Origin: Inquilinus ginsengisoli_A
GTDB lineage: Bacteria > Pseudomonadota > Alphaproteobacteria > DSM-16000 > Inquilinaceae
Length of the DNA: 64,000 bases
Direction: 5' to 3'
Assembly: GCF_031453975.1 (NCBI RefSeq)
Contig: NZ_JAVDPW010000013.1
Span: 1-64,000 of the forward strand
Every line of letters starts with the position of its first letter. Positions within the stretch are counted from its first letter, which is position 1. Under the pieces are notes generated by a model. That model saw only the letters and a program-made list of their open reading frames with translations. It made no database searches and was not told the origin of the DNA. Both the position numbers and the translations under genes were made by a program. Shown here piece by piece: positions 34,385 through 43,922 of this stretch.

Positions 34385-35493
34385 CCCTCGTGCTCGACGG
34401 CGTGACCAAGGAGGTGGGGGCCGAGCTGCACATCGCGCCGCTCGATCTGACCCTCGAACCCGGCACCCTGACCGTGCTGCTGGGCCGCACCCAGGCCGGC
34501 AAGACCACGCTGATGCGGCTGATGGCGGGCCTCGACCGGCCGACCCGCGGCAAGGTCCTGGCCGACGGCCGTGACGTCACCGGCGCCTCGGTGCGCAAGC
34601 GCGACGTCGCCATGGTCTACCAGCAGTTCATCAACTACCCCTCGAAGACGGTCTACGACAACATCGCCTCGCCGCTGCGGCTGCAGGGCCTCGGCCGCGC
34701 CGAGGTCGACCGCAAGGTGCGCGAGACCGCGGCGATGCTGCGGATCGACCGGTTCCTGGAGCGGCTGCCGGGCGAGCTGTCGGGCGGCCAGCAGCAGCGC
34801 ACCGCGATTGCCCGCGCCCTGGTCAAGGATGCCGGCCTGCTGCTGCTGGACGAACCCTTGGTCAATCTCGACTACAAGCTGCGCGAGGAGCTGCGGGCCG
34901 AGCTGTCGGAGATCTTCCGCCGCGGCAAGGCGATCGTGGTCTACGCCACCACCGAGCCGGCCGAGGCGCTGATCCTGGGCGGCCGCACCGCGGTGCTGGA
35001 CGAGGGAAGGCTGCTGCAGATCGGGCCGACGGTCGAGGTGTTCCAGCACCCGGCCTCGACCAAGGTGGCGGAGGTGTTCAGCGACCCGCCGATGAACATC
35101 GGCCCGGCCGAGGTGGCCGACGGCGCCTTGCGGCTGGCCGACGGCGTCGCCGTGCCGCTGGCCGGCCACCTCGCTGGGCTGGCGGCCGGCCCCTGCACCG
35201 TCGGGGTGCGGCCGAGCCATCTGCGCCTGGGCGACGCCGGGCCGGGCGAAGCGTCGGTCGCGACCGAGGTCCAGCTGGCCGAGATCAGCGGGTCGGAGAC
35301 CTACATCCATTTCCACTTCGGCGACCGGCCCTGGGTGGCGCAGCAGACCGGGGTGCACAAGCACCCGCTGGGCACGCCGGTGACGATCGCGATCGACCCC
35401 CGCCGGATCTATGTGTTCGACGCGGCCGGACGGCTGGCGGCCGCCCCGCAGCGGGCCCCCGACGCCAGGCCCACACTAGCCAGGAACGGGTGA
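34381..35493 (+). CDS. glpS: Glycerol ABC importer ATPase GlpS
   Basis: 370 residues from GTG 34381 (GTGA overlap with glpD). One of two ATPases of the GlpSTPQV importer described in Rhizobium. Walker A is GRTQAGKTT, Q-loop YQQFINYPSKTVYDN, signature LSGGQQQRTAIARALV (intact), Walker B LLLLDEPLVNLD. The H-loop histidine, expected in 'THDQ', is absent (ATTEPAEALILGG). The TOBE-containing C-terminal domain spans about 240-370. With GlpT it should form an asymmetric pair in which GlpS gives its signature to the complete site. Confidence 0.95.
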   Translation: MTLVLDGVTKEVGAELHIAPLDLTLEPGTLTVLLGRTQAGKTTLMRLMAGLDRPTRGKVLADGRDVTGASVRKRDVAMVYQQFINYPSKTVYDNIASPLRLQGLGRAEVDRKVRETAAMLRIDRFLERLPGELSGGQQQRTAIARALVKDAGLLLLDEPLVNLDYKLREELRAELSEIFRRGKAIVVYATTEPAEALILGGRTAVLDEGRLLQIGPTVEVFQHPASTKVAEVFSDPPMNIGPAEVADGALRLADGVAVPLAGHLAGLAAGPCTVGVRPSHLRLGDAGPGEASVATEVQLAEISGSETYIHFHFGDRPWVAQQTGVHKHPLGTPVTIAIDPRRIYVFDAAGRLAAAPQRAPDARPTLARNG

Positions 35494-35497
35494 GGAC

Positions 35498-36583
35498 ATG
35501 GCCCGCATCGAGCTCAAAGCCCTCGCCCACAGCTACAAGCCGAACCCGACCGAGCCGTCGGACTATGCCTTGCGGCCGATGGACATGGTGTGGCAGAGCG
35601 GCCGCGCCTATGCGCTGCTGGGTCCGTCCGGCTGCGGCAAGACCACGCTGCTGAACATCATCTCCGGCCTGGTGACGCCGAGCCACGGCCAGGTGCTGTT
35701 CGACGGCACCGACGTCACCCGGGCGTCGCCGGAGCAGCGCAACATCGCCCAGGTGTTCCAGTTTCCGGTGGTCTACGACACCATGACGGTGGCCGAGAAC
35801 CTGGCCTTCCCCTTGCGCAACCGGAAGCTGCCGAAGCCGGAGATCGCCACCCGCGTCGCCGAGGTGGCGGAGATGCTGGAGCTGACGCCGGTGCTGAAGC
35901 GCCGCGCCCGCGGCCTGGACGCCGACGAGAAGCAGAAGATCTCGCTGGGCCGCGGCCTGGTGCGCAAGGACGTCGCCGCGATCCTGTTCGACGAGCCGCT
36001 GACGGTGATCGACCCGCATCTGAAGTGGCAGCTCCGGCGCAAGCTGAAGGAGGTGCACGAGCAGGTGCGCACCAGCCTGATCTACGTCACCCACGACCAG
36101 GTCGAGGCACTGACCTTCGCCGATGAGGTGATCGTGATGTATGACGGCCAGGTGGTGCAGATCGGCACGCCGCAGGCCCTGTTCGAGCGGCCGGCCCACA
36201 CCTTCGTCGGCTATTTCATCGGCAGCCCCGGCATCAACCTGCTGCCCTGCGTGGTCGACCAGGGCGACGCCGTGGTCGATGGCGGCCGCATCCCGCTGTC
36301 GGCCGCGATGCTGCAGGGGGTCGCGGGCTTCCTGCAGGGCGGCGCCGGCACGCTGGAGATCGGCATCCGGCCGGAATTCCTGGAGATCGCCGACAGCGGC
36401 GTGCCGGCGGCGGTGACCGCGGTCGACGACCTCGGCACCCATGCCATCGTCACCCTCCGGCTGGGCAGCGCCACGGTGAAGGCCAAGCTGGGCGAGGACC
36501 GCCGCCTGTCCGGCGACACCGCGTTCCTGCGCTTCCCGCCGGAGCGCACGCTGCTTTACGCCGACAGCAGGCTGGTGGGCTGA
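35498..36583 (+). CDS. glpT: Glycerol ABC importer ATPase GlpT
   Basis: 361 residues. Walker A GPSGCGKTT (about residue 43), Q-loop VFQFPVVYDTMTV, Walker B AILFDEPLTVID and H-loop YVTHDQVEAL are intact. The signature LSGGQ is replaced by LDADEKQKISLGRG, so GlpT cannot serve as a normal signature donor. This is complementary to GlpS. Not to be confused with the E. coli glycerol-3-phosphate antiporter GlpT. It starts four bases after glpS. Confidence 0.95.
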   Translation: MARIELKALAHSYKPNPTEPSDYALRPMDMVWQSGRAYALLGPSGCGKTTLLNIISGLVTPSHGQVLFDGTDVTRASPEQRNIAQVFQFPVVYDTMTVAENLAFPLRNRKLPKPEIATRVAEVAEMLELTPVLKRRARGLDADEKQKISLGRGLVRKDVAAILFDEPLTVIDPHLKWQLRRKLKEVHEQVRTSLIYVTHDQVEALTFADEVIVMYDGQVVQIGTPQALFERPAHTFVGYFIGSPGINLLPCVVDQGDAVVDGGRIPLSAAMLQGVAGFLQGGAGTLEIGIRPEFLEIADSGVPAAVTAVDDLGTHAIVTLRLGSATVKAKLGEDRRLSGDTAFLRFPPERTLLYADSRLVG

Positions 36584-36584
36584 G

Positions 36585-37453
<869 letters not shown>

Positions 37454-37457
<4 letters not shown>

Positions 37458-38257
37458 GCCCGCGCACCCGCGCCGCCATCCTGGTCGTGTACATGGTCTT
37501 CCTGCTGCTGCCGATCTACTGGCTGGTGACCATGTCGCTGAAGGAGAACCAGGAGATCCTGTCGGGCTTCACCCTGTTCCCGCAGAAGCTGAGCATCGCC
37601 AACTACGTCACCATCTTCACCGACCAGTCCTGGTATTCCGGCTACATCCACTCGATCACCTATGTGCTGATGAACATGGTGATCTCGGTGCTGGTGGCGC
37701 TGCCGGCGGCCTATGCCTTCAGCCGCTACCGCTTCATCGGCGACACCCACATGTTCTTCTGGCTGCTGTCGAACCGGATGTCGCCGCCGGCGGTGTTCCT
37801 GCTGCCGTTCTTCCAGCTCTATTCCGCCATCGGGCTGATCGACACGCCCTACGCCGTGGCCCTGGCGCATTGCCTGTTCAACGTGCCGCTGGCGGTGTGG
37901 ATCCTGGAAGGCTTCATGTCGGGCATCCCGAAGGAGATCGACGAGACCGCCTATATCGACGGCTACTCGTTCCCGCGCTTCTTCCTGACCATCTTCGTGC
38001 CGCTGATCCGCGGCGGCATCGGCGTCACCGCCTTCTTCTGCTTCATGTTCTCCTGGGTCGAGCTGCTGCTGGCCCGGACCCTGACCTCGGTCGAGGCCAA
38101 GCCGATCGCCGCCACCATGACCCGCACGGTCAGCGCCGCCGGCATGGACTGGTCGCTCTTGGCCGCCGCCGGCGTGCTGACCATCATCCCCGGCGCGATC
38201 GTGATCTGGTTCGTCCGCAACTACATCGCCAAGGGCTTCGCCCTGGGCCGGGTGTGA
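37454..38257 (+). CDS. glpQ: Glycerol ABC importer permease GlpQ
   Basis: 267 residues with six membrane segments. MalG-like: LPIYWLVTMSLKENQEIL, a long periplasmic loop, LPAAYAFSRYRFIGD, the EAA loop EIDETAYIDGYSFPRFFLTI, and WFVRNYIAKGFALGRV at the C-terminus, where MalG-type permeases also insert into the ATPase. Partner of GlpP in the inner membrane. The name follows the rhizobial operon, not the phosphodiesterase GlpQ. Confidence 0.94.
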
Positions 38258-38269
38258 GGAGGCGACGCC

Positions 38270-38548
38270 ATGACCCTGGAATGGATGTCCTGGACCGCGC
38301 CGACCGCCTGGTTCTTCTGCGGCATCGCGGCGCTCCTGGTCGGCATGACGGCGTGGCAGCTGGCCTCGCCCTCGGTGCCGCGGCGCGGCCTGCTGCCGCT
38401 GACCACCACCCGCGGCGACCGGCTGTTCATCGGCCTGCTGGGCGCCGCCTTCATCCACCTTGCCTGGATCGGGCTGGCCTCGGGCAGCCTGTGGTACGGC
38501 TCCGCGATCGCCGTCGTCTGGATGATCGCGCTGATGCGGTTCGGATGA
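38270..38548 (+). CDS. glpU: Small membrane protein GlpU (DUF2160)
   Basis: 92 residues with three predicted membrane segments (about 13-30, 50-68 and 72-90). DUF2160 proteins are found almost only inside glycerol ABC operons; their role is unknown, possibly a transporter accessory subunit. It starts 12 bp after glpQ and is followed by an 87-bp spacer with a parS motif before glpV. Confidence 0.92.
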   Translation: MTLEWMSWTAPTAWFFCGIAALLVGMTAWQLASPSVPRRGLLPLTTTRGDRLFIGLLGAAFIHLAWIGLASGSLWYGSAIAVVWMIALMRFG

Positions 38549-38607
38549 GCTGACGCGATGAGCTGACGCTTGGCCGGACCAGGCCCCGGGACAGGGGTCG
38601 GAATGCT

Positions 38608-38623
38608 TGTTTCACGTGAAACA
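38608..38623. other. parS centromere-like site 2
   Basis: TGTTTCACGTGAAACA, identical to 8549-8564 and to the general parS consensus. It lies within the glp operon, 13 bp before the glpV start codon, so ParB binding or spreading could affect glpV expression. Confidence 0.85.
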
Positions 38624-38635
38624 CGGGGAGAGATC

Positions 38636-40426
38636 ATGACCAAGATGCAGCACGACGCGCCGGGCGGATTCCCGGTCCATCGCCGGACCCTCCTGCGCGG
38701 CGCCTCGGCGCTGGGCCTGGCCGCCGCGGTGCCGGGCTTCGCCCGCCGCGCCTTCGCGGCCACGACGGAGGAGATGACCGCCGCCGCCAAGAAGTGGGTC
38801 GACACCGAATTCCAGCCCTCGACGCTGTCCAAGGACGCGCAGATGAAGGAGATGGAGTTCTTCATCAAGGCGGCCGAGCCGTTCCGCGGCATGGACATCA
38901 ACGTGGTGTCCGAGACCCTGACCACCCACGAATACGAGTCGAAGACGCTGGCCCGCGCCTTCTCCGAGATCACCGGCATCAACCTGAAGCACGATTTGAT
39001 TCAGGAAGGCGACGTGATCGAGAAGCTGCAGACCCAGATGCAGTCTGGCCAGAACATCTATGACGCGTATGTCAACGACAGCGACCTGATCGGCACCCAT
39101 TTCCGCTACGGCCAGGCCGTGCCGCTGTCCGATTTCATGACCGGCGACGGCAAGGATTTCACCCTGCCGACGCTCGACGTCGACGACTTCATGGGCAAGA
39201 GCTTCACCACCGCGCCCGACGGCAAGCTGTACCAGATCCCGGACCAGCAGTTCGCCAATCTGTACTGGTTCCGCCATGACTGGTTCAGCGACCCGAAGCT
39301 GCAAGAGCAGTTCAAGGCCGCCTATGGCTACGATCTCGGCGTGCCGGTCAACTGGTCGGCCTATGAGGACATCGCCGACTTCTTCACCAACAAGGTGAAG
39401 GAGATCAACGGCGTCCGCGTCTGGGGCCACATGGATTACGGCAAGAAGGACCCGTCGCTGGGCTGGCGCTTCACCGACGCCTGGCTGTCGATGGCCGGCG
39501 CCGGCGACAAGGGCATCCCGAACGGCCTGCCGGTCGACGAATGGGGCATCCGGGTCGAGGGCTGCCGCCCGGCCGGGTCCAGCGTCACCCGCGGCGGCGA
39601 CACCAACGGCCCGGCCGCGGTGTACGCCCTGGACAAGTACATCGAGTGGCTGAAGAAGTACGCCCCGCCCGAGGCGGCCGGCATGACCTTCTCCGAGGCC
39701 GGGCCGGTGCCGGGCCAGGGCAACATCGCCCAGCAGATCTTCTGGTACACCGCCTTCACCGCCGACCTGACCAAGCCGGGCCTGCCGGTCGTGAACGAGG
39801 ACGGCACGCCGAAGTGGCGCATGGCGCCGTCGCCGCACGGCCCGTACTGGGAAGAGGGCATGAAGCTGGGCTACCAGGATTGCGGTTCCTGGACCCTCTT
39901 GAAAAGCACCCCGAAGGAGCGGCAGCAGGCGGCCTGGCTGTACGCCCAGTTCTGCATCTGCAAATCGACCTCGCTGAAGAAGCTGCAGGTCGGCCTGACC
40001 CCGATCCGCGACAGCGACATCCGCTCCAAGGCGATGGACGAGATGGCGCCGAAGCTGGGCGGTCTGGTCGAGTTCTACCGCAGTCCCGCCCGGGTGGCGT
40101 GGACTCCCACCGGCACCAACGTTCCGGACTATCCACGGCTGGCGCAGCTGTGGTGGCAGAACGTGGCCGAGGCGGTGACCGGCGAGGTCACGCCGCAGCA
40201 GGCGATGGACAACCTGGCCAAGCAGCAGGACCAGGTGCTGGCGCGGCTGGAGCGGGCCGGCAACCTCGGCGATTGCGGGCCGAAGCTGAACGAGGAGAAG
40301 GACGCGCAGTACTGGTACGACCAGCCCGGCGCGCCCAAGCCCAAGCTGGAGAACGAGAAGGAAAAGGGCCAGACCGTGGCCTATGACAGCCTGCTGCAGG
40401 CCTGGAAGGAAGGGAAAGTCCGCTAG
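38636..40426 (+). CDS. glpV: Glycerol ABC importer substrate-binding protein GlpV
   Basis: 596 residues from ATG 38636 (GGGGAGAG upstream). The N-terminus has a twin-arginine-like signal, HRRTLLRGASALGLAAAVPG, with cleavage near AFA, so it may be exported folded. The large extracytosolic domain of the family-1 type includes ETLTTHEYESKTLARAFSEI, QIPDQQFANLYWFRHDWFSD, GYQDCGSWTLLKSTPKERQQ and CICKSTSLKKLQVGLTPIRD. It captures glycerol in the periplasm. Last gene of the operon, followed by a perfect hairpin. Confidence 0.96.
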   Translation: MTKMQHDAPGGFPVHRRTLLRGASALGLAAAVPGFARRAFAATTEEMTAAAKKWVDTEFQPSTLSKDAQMKEMEFFIKAAEPFRGMDINVVSETLTTHEYESKTLARAFSEITGINLKHDLIQEGDVIEKLQTQMQSGQNIYDAYVNDSDLIGTHFRYGQAVPLSDFMTGDGKDFTLPTLDVDDFMGKSFTTAPDGKLYQIPDQQFANLYWFRHDWFSDPKLQEQFKAAYGYDLGVPVNWSAYEDIADFFTNKVKEINGVRVWGHMDYGKKDPSLGWRFTDAWLSMAGAGDKGIPNGLPVDEWGIRVEGCRPAGSSVTRGGDTNGPAAVYALDKYIEWLKKYAPPEAAGMTFSEAGPVPGQGNIAQQIFWYTAFTADLTKPGLPVVNEDGTPKWRMAPSPHGPYWEEGMKLGYQDCGSWTLLKSTPKERQQAAWLYAQFCICKSTSLKKLQVGLTPIRDSDIRSKAMDEMAPKLGGLVEFYRSPARVAWTPTGTNVPDYPRLAQLWWQNVAEAVTGEVTPQQAMDNLAKQQDQVLARLERAGNLGDCGPKLNEEKDAQYWYDQPGAPKPKLENEKEKGQTVAYDSLLQAWKEGKVR

Positions 40427-40441
40427 GACAGCCGCCCGTTT

Positions 40442-40477
40442 CGTAGGTTGGGTTCGCTTCGGCGAACCCAACCTACG
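40442..40477 (+). terminator. Perfect 16-bp hairpin after glpV
   Basis: CGTAGGTTGGGTTCGC and GCGAACCCAACCTACG around a stable TTCG tetraloop, 15 bp after the glpV stop and 7 bp before the end of a convergent gene. This palindrome is a common dispersed repeat in many proteobacteria. No T tract follows, so it may protect mRNA ends or act with Rho. Confidence 0.7.
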
Positions 40478-40484
40478 CTGGCCG

Positions 40485-41867
40485 CTAAATCCCCGGATCG
40501 AAACCGCGCCGCGGGACGGAACCCAAAGCGTCGGCGCCCGCCAGGAGCGCATCCGCCACCTCGGCGCATTGCCGGCGGATGTCGGGCACGGCGGTGATCT
40601 CCCAGAACGCGCCGCGGGTCGGCGGCCCGACAGCGTAGAGCCGCGGCGAGGCCACGCCGTCATGCCCGATCAGCCGCCCGGCGGCATCGATGTCGAGGCC
40701 GAGGCGCAGCCGGTCCGGCCGCGCCACGCCGCCGGCCAGCAGCGACCGCAGCAGCGGGTCGTCGCTGCGGCCGGGATCGGTCTCCGGCCCGCTGGCCAGG
40801 ACCAGGCGGCAGATCGACCGGGTCTCGTCCGCCGCGGCGCCCCGCCGGCGCAGCGTCACGCTCAAGCCCTCCTCGATGGCCGTCACGGCACCAAGCCGGC
40901 CAGCCAGGACCTGCAGCTGGCCCGAGGCCATCATCGCCCCGACCGTGTCGGCGATGGCCGGCGCCACGCGGTGGCGGTGCACGTCCCACCACGGCCGGAG
41001 ATGGCGCAGGAAGCGCCGCGCCTGGGTCTCGTCCCAGGCCTGCCACATCCGTTGGGTGAAGGGGCGCAGCCCGTCGATCACGGCGCGCCAGTCGCCGCCC
41101 GCCGCCTCGGCCTCGCGGCACAGCGCCCGCAGCCGGCGCAGCAGCGCCAACGCCGGCAGGCCGACGAAATCCGCCGCCGCCAGCGTTGCCGGCTTGCTGG
41201 CGACGCCGCGATGCGGCCGCGGCACCAGCCCGCGCCGCGACACGGCCAGCACCTTGCCGCGATGGTCCTGCGCCGCGAGCCCGGCGGCGATGTCGACCAT
41301 GGTCAGCCCGGTGCCGAGAATCAGCACGGTCTCGTCGGGCAGGATCGAGGGCAGGCACGCATCCTCCGGCCCCACCAGGATCCGGCCCGGCACGTCCGGT
41401 AGGGGAATCGGCGCGGTCGGCGGCGCATTGCCGGTGCACAGCGCCACGGCGTCGATCCGTTCGGTCCGGCCGGAGGCCAGGCGCAGCGTTACCCCCGCCT
41501 CGTCGCGGTCCAGCGCCACCGCCGCATCCGCCAGCATGGTCAGGCCGCCGGGGAAGTCGCGCCCGGCGGCGGCCAGCGTGTCGGCGACATAGTCGCCGTA
41601 GAACCGGCGCGGCAGGTACGGCTCGTCGCCGGCGCCATGCGCCTGGGCCCAGCGCTGGAAATCCTCCGGCTCGTCCGGGAAGGCGCTCATATTCGCGGTG
41701 CGCACATTCAAGAGATGGGCGGGATGCGGCGTGCCATAGGCCATGCCCCGGCCGGGCGGGCCGCCGCGTTCGACCAGCACGACCTGCGCCGCGCCGGCGG
41801 ACCGGCGCAGCAGCTGGACCGCGAGCAGGCATCCGGTGAAACCGGCGCCGATGATGGCGATGCGCAT
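40485..41867 (-). CDS. FAD/NAD(P)-binding protein (HpyO/NAD_binding_9 type)
   Basis: 460 residues from ATG 41867 (GGAGG upstream). The Rossmann motif is IAIIGAGFTGCLLAVQLLRR; the family pattern RGMAYGTPHPAHLLNVRTAN follows. A second nucleotide site appears as VLILGTGLTMVDIAAGL. Near the end, RLYAVGPPTRGAFWEITAVP is characteristic of this hydroxyapatite-like group, which includes an FAD-dependent urate hydroxylase; most members have no known substrate. It stands alone, convergent with glpV. Confidence 0.9.
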   Translation of the reverse strand: MRIAIIGAGFTGCLLAVQLLRRSAGAAQVVLVERGGPPGRGMAYGTPHPAHLLNVRTANMSAFPDEPEDFQRWAQAHGAGDEPYLPRRFYGDYVADTLAAAGRDFPGGLTMLADAAVALDRDEAGVTLRLASGRTERIDAVALCTGNAPPTAPIPLPDVPGRILVGPEDACLPSILPDETVLILGTGLTMVDIAAGLAAQDHRGKVLAVSRRGLVPRPHRGVASKPATLAAADFVGLPALALLRRLRALCREAEAAGGDWRAVIDGLRPFTQRMWQAWDETQARRFLRHLRPWWDVHRHRVAPAIADTVGAMMASGQLQVLAGRLGAVTAIEEGLSVTLRRRGAAADETRSICRLVLASGPETDPGRSDDPLLRSLLAGGVARPDRLRLGLDIDAAGRLIGHDGVASPRLYAVGPPTRGAFWEITAVPDIRRQCAEVADALLAGADALGSVPRRGFDPGI

Positions 41868-42027
41868 GATCCTCCAGCCGCAACTTCGACTCCGCATGGT
41901 AGCCGCGTCCTCCCCGATCCGGCCACTGATGGATCGCCGCGCCGGAGAACGGGCCGCCACGGCGCCATGCCGCCTCGCCGCCGCCATGGTGGAGCCCTAT
42001 GCTGCCGGCCGATTCGGAGGCAGGGCG

Positions 42028-42495
42028 ATGACCGGACGGTTCCTGGCGGCAATGGCGATGGCGGCGGTGCTGGCGGCGGGCTGCGTGCCGTCGCGCACCC
42101 CGGTGAAGCTGCCGGAATCGGTGCCGCTGGAGCGGCCGCTGTCGGCCGACATCCGCTATGTCTTCTTCGCCCCGGGCAAGGCTGCCATCACCCCGCCGGG
42201 CGACGCCGCCATCGCCGCCGCGGTGGTCGAGGATGCGCGGCGCCGGGCCAAGGGCCCCCTGCCCCGCCTGACCGTCACCGGGCACACCGATTCCAGTGGC
42301 CCCGGATCCGGCAACACCGCTGTGGCGCAGCGCCTGTCGCTGCGGCGGGCCGAGGCGGTGGCGCGGCGGCTGGCCGCTGCGGGGATCGCGCCGGACCGCA
42401 TCGCCGTCAGCGGCGCCGGCGCCGCCGACCCGCTGCTGCCGGCCCCGGCCGGCACGCCGGAGCCGGCCAACGACCGGGTCGAGATCGGCTTCTAA
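42028..42495 (+). CDS. OmpA-family lipoprotein
   Basis: 155 residues from ATG 42028 (GGAGGCAGG upstream). The lipoprotein signal ends VLAAGC (Cys about 16). The rest is an OmpA C-terminal domain that binds peptidoglycan: ADIRYVFFAPGKAAI, LTVTGHTDSSGPGSGNTAVA, QRLSLRRAEAVARRLAAAGI and a final ANDRVEIGF. The domain's usual NxR motif is present (NDR). It likely tethers the outer membrane to the wall. Its TAA stop is directly followed by palindromic element copy C. Confidence 0.9.
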   Translation: MTGRFLAAMAMAAVLAAGCVPSRTPVKLPESVPLERPLSADIRYVFFAPGKAAITPPGDAAIAAAVVEDARRRAKGPLPRLTVTGHTDSSGPGSGNTAVAQRLSLRRAEAVARRLAAAGIAPDRIAVSGAGAADPLLPAPAGTPEPANDRVEIGF

Positions 42496-42637
42496 GAGAC
42501 CGTTTGGAAACGCGTTGGCGTGAGTCGGCTGGTGGTGGTTTCGAGAACCGGCGCGCAGCGGACATGGTCGTCCGTGAGCACCGGAAGCGCAGCAACCGCC
42601 ATCAGGCGGCCACGCCGGCGCGTTTCCAGACGGTCTC
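42496..42637 (+). repeat. 142-bp palindromic element PE, copy C
   Basis: Best-paired copy: the first 27 bases, starting GAGACCGTTTGGAAACGCG, pair with the last 27, ending GGAAACGCG in complement, with only three differences, all U-G wobbles on the plus strand. The core and tip (CGGAC ATGGTC GTCCG) are shared with the other copies. Its first base follows the TAA stop of the OmpA-like gene. Confidence 0.9.
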
Positions 42638-42753
42638 GCGGGGGCCAGCCATGCCGGGCCGGCAGCCGTCGCAATTGGACGAGCGGGCCCGCGGCCCCAT
42701 ATAGTCTGCTCGGGATCGATGGCGCGGCTCGCGCCTGAAGCGGATCGAGGTTC

Positions 42754-43146
42754 ATGTACACAGCGGAAACCCGGGCGATCGAAGTGTCGGTCGAACCGGT
42801 CTATCTCGAGGACGAATCCTCGCCCGACGAGCACCACTACGTCTGGGCCTACACCGTCCGCATCACCAATCGCGGGCTGGAGCGGGTGCAGCTGCGCAAC
42901 CGCTACTGGCGCATCACCGACGATTTCGGCCGGGTGCAGGAAGTGCGCGGCAAGGGCGTGGTCGGGGTCGAGCCGGTGATCGAGCCGGGCAAGGACTTCC
43001 AGTACACCAGCGGCGCGCCGATCGCGACGCCGTCCGGCATCATGGTCGGCACCTATGAGATGGAGACGCCGGGCGGCGAGCGCTTCGACGTGGCGATCCC
43101 GGCCTTCTCGCTGGACAGCCCGCACCGCACGATGCGGCTGAACTGA
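42754..43146 (+). CDS. apaG: ApaG domain protein
   Basis: 130 residues, full length. The beta-sandwich ApaG fold is shown by VSVEPVYLEDESSPDEHHYV, WAYTVRITNRGLERVQLRNR, YWRITDDFGRVQEVRGKGVV, GVEPVIEPGKDFQYTSGAPI and GIMVGTYEME. ApaG proteins bind nucleotides or divalent ions; a clear role is lacking. Often found near folE or apaH. It ends two bases before a possible upstream start of folE. Confidence 0.96.
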   Translation: MYTAETRAIEVSVEPVYLEDESSPDEHHYVWAYTVRITNRGLERVQLRNRYWRITDDFGRVQEVRGKGVVGVEPVIEPGKDFQYTSGAPIATPSGIMVGTYEMETPGGERFDVAIPAFSLDSPHRTMRLN

Positions 43147-43252
43147 CGTGGCGCATCACGGATCACACCCCGAGGGCCCGGCGGACGACGCCGCCTCGTC
43201 CACGCCGCCGACCCCGTCCGGCATCGACACCCCGTCCCGAAAGGCCGGCCCC

Positions 43253-43900
43253 ATGACCCGCATCCCCTTCTCGCCCGTGGCCGCCGCCAATGTCGCAGGC
43301 GTCGCGACGCCCGCCACCGAGGCCGCTTCGCGGCCGAGCCGGGCCGAGGCCGAGGACGCGGTGCGCGTGCTGCTGCGCTGGGCCGGCGAGGACGTCGCGC
43401 GCGAAGGCCTGCGCGACACGCCGAAGCGGGTGGTGAAGTCCTATGAGGAGTTCTTCCGCGGCTATCACGAGGACCCGGTCGAGCTCTTGTCCCGCACCTT
43501 CGAGGAGGTCGAGGGCTATGACGAGATGGTGCTGCTGCGCGACATCGACTTCGAGTCGCATTGCGAGCACCACATGGTGCCGATCATCGGCAAGGCGCAT
43601 GTCGCCTACCTGCCGAGCCGGCGGGTGGTCGGCATCTCCAAGCTGGCGCGGGTGGTTGACGCCTATGCCAAGCGGCTGCAGATCCAGGAGCGGCTGACGG
43701 CGCAGGTGGCGACCGCGATCGACGAGGTGCTGAAGCCGCGCGGCGTGGCGGTGATGGTGTCGTCGCAGCACCACTGCATGACCACGCGCGGCGTGCACAA
43801 GCACGGCACCCAGATGATCACCAGCTACATGACCGGCGCCTTCCGCGAGGACTCCCAGCTGCGCCGCGAATTCCAGATGATGCTCGGGATGCCGGTTTAG
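43253..43900 (+). CDS. folE: GTP cyclohydrolase I
   Basis: Converts GTP to dihydroneopterin triphosphate, the first step to folate and pterins. 215 residues from ATG 43253; a GTG at 43148 could extend it by 35 Pro-rich residues. The zinc and catalytic residues are present: SHCEHHMVPIIGKAHVAYLP (Cys and two His), GISKLARVVDAYAKRLQIQE and SSQHHCMTTRGVHK (second zinc Cys). Type IA enzyme, probably co-transcribed with apaG. Confidence 0.97.
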   Translation: MTRIPFSPVAAANVAGVATPATEAASRPSRAEAEDAVRVLLRWAGEDVAREGLRDTPKRVVKSYEEFFRGYHEDPVELLSRTFEEVEGYDEMVLLRDIDFESHCEHHMVPIIGKAHVAYLPSRRVVGISKLARVVDAYAKRLQIQERLTAQVATAIDEVLKPRGVAVMVSSQHHCMTTRGVHKHGTQMITSYMTGAFREDSQLRREFQMMLGMPV

Positions 43901-43922
43901 GAACTGCGCCGGGTCCCCATCG

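Noticed and set aside
40660..43125. An 821-codon minus-strand frame across the FAD-protein and apaG region
   Set aside because: It crosses several real genes out of frame and the PE element; no domain is present.
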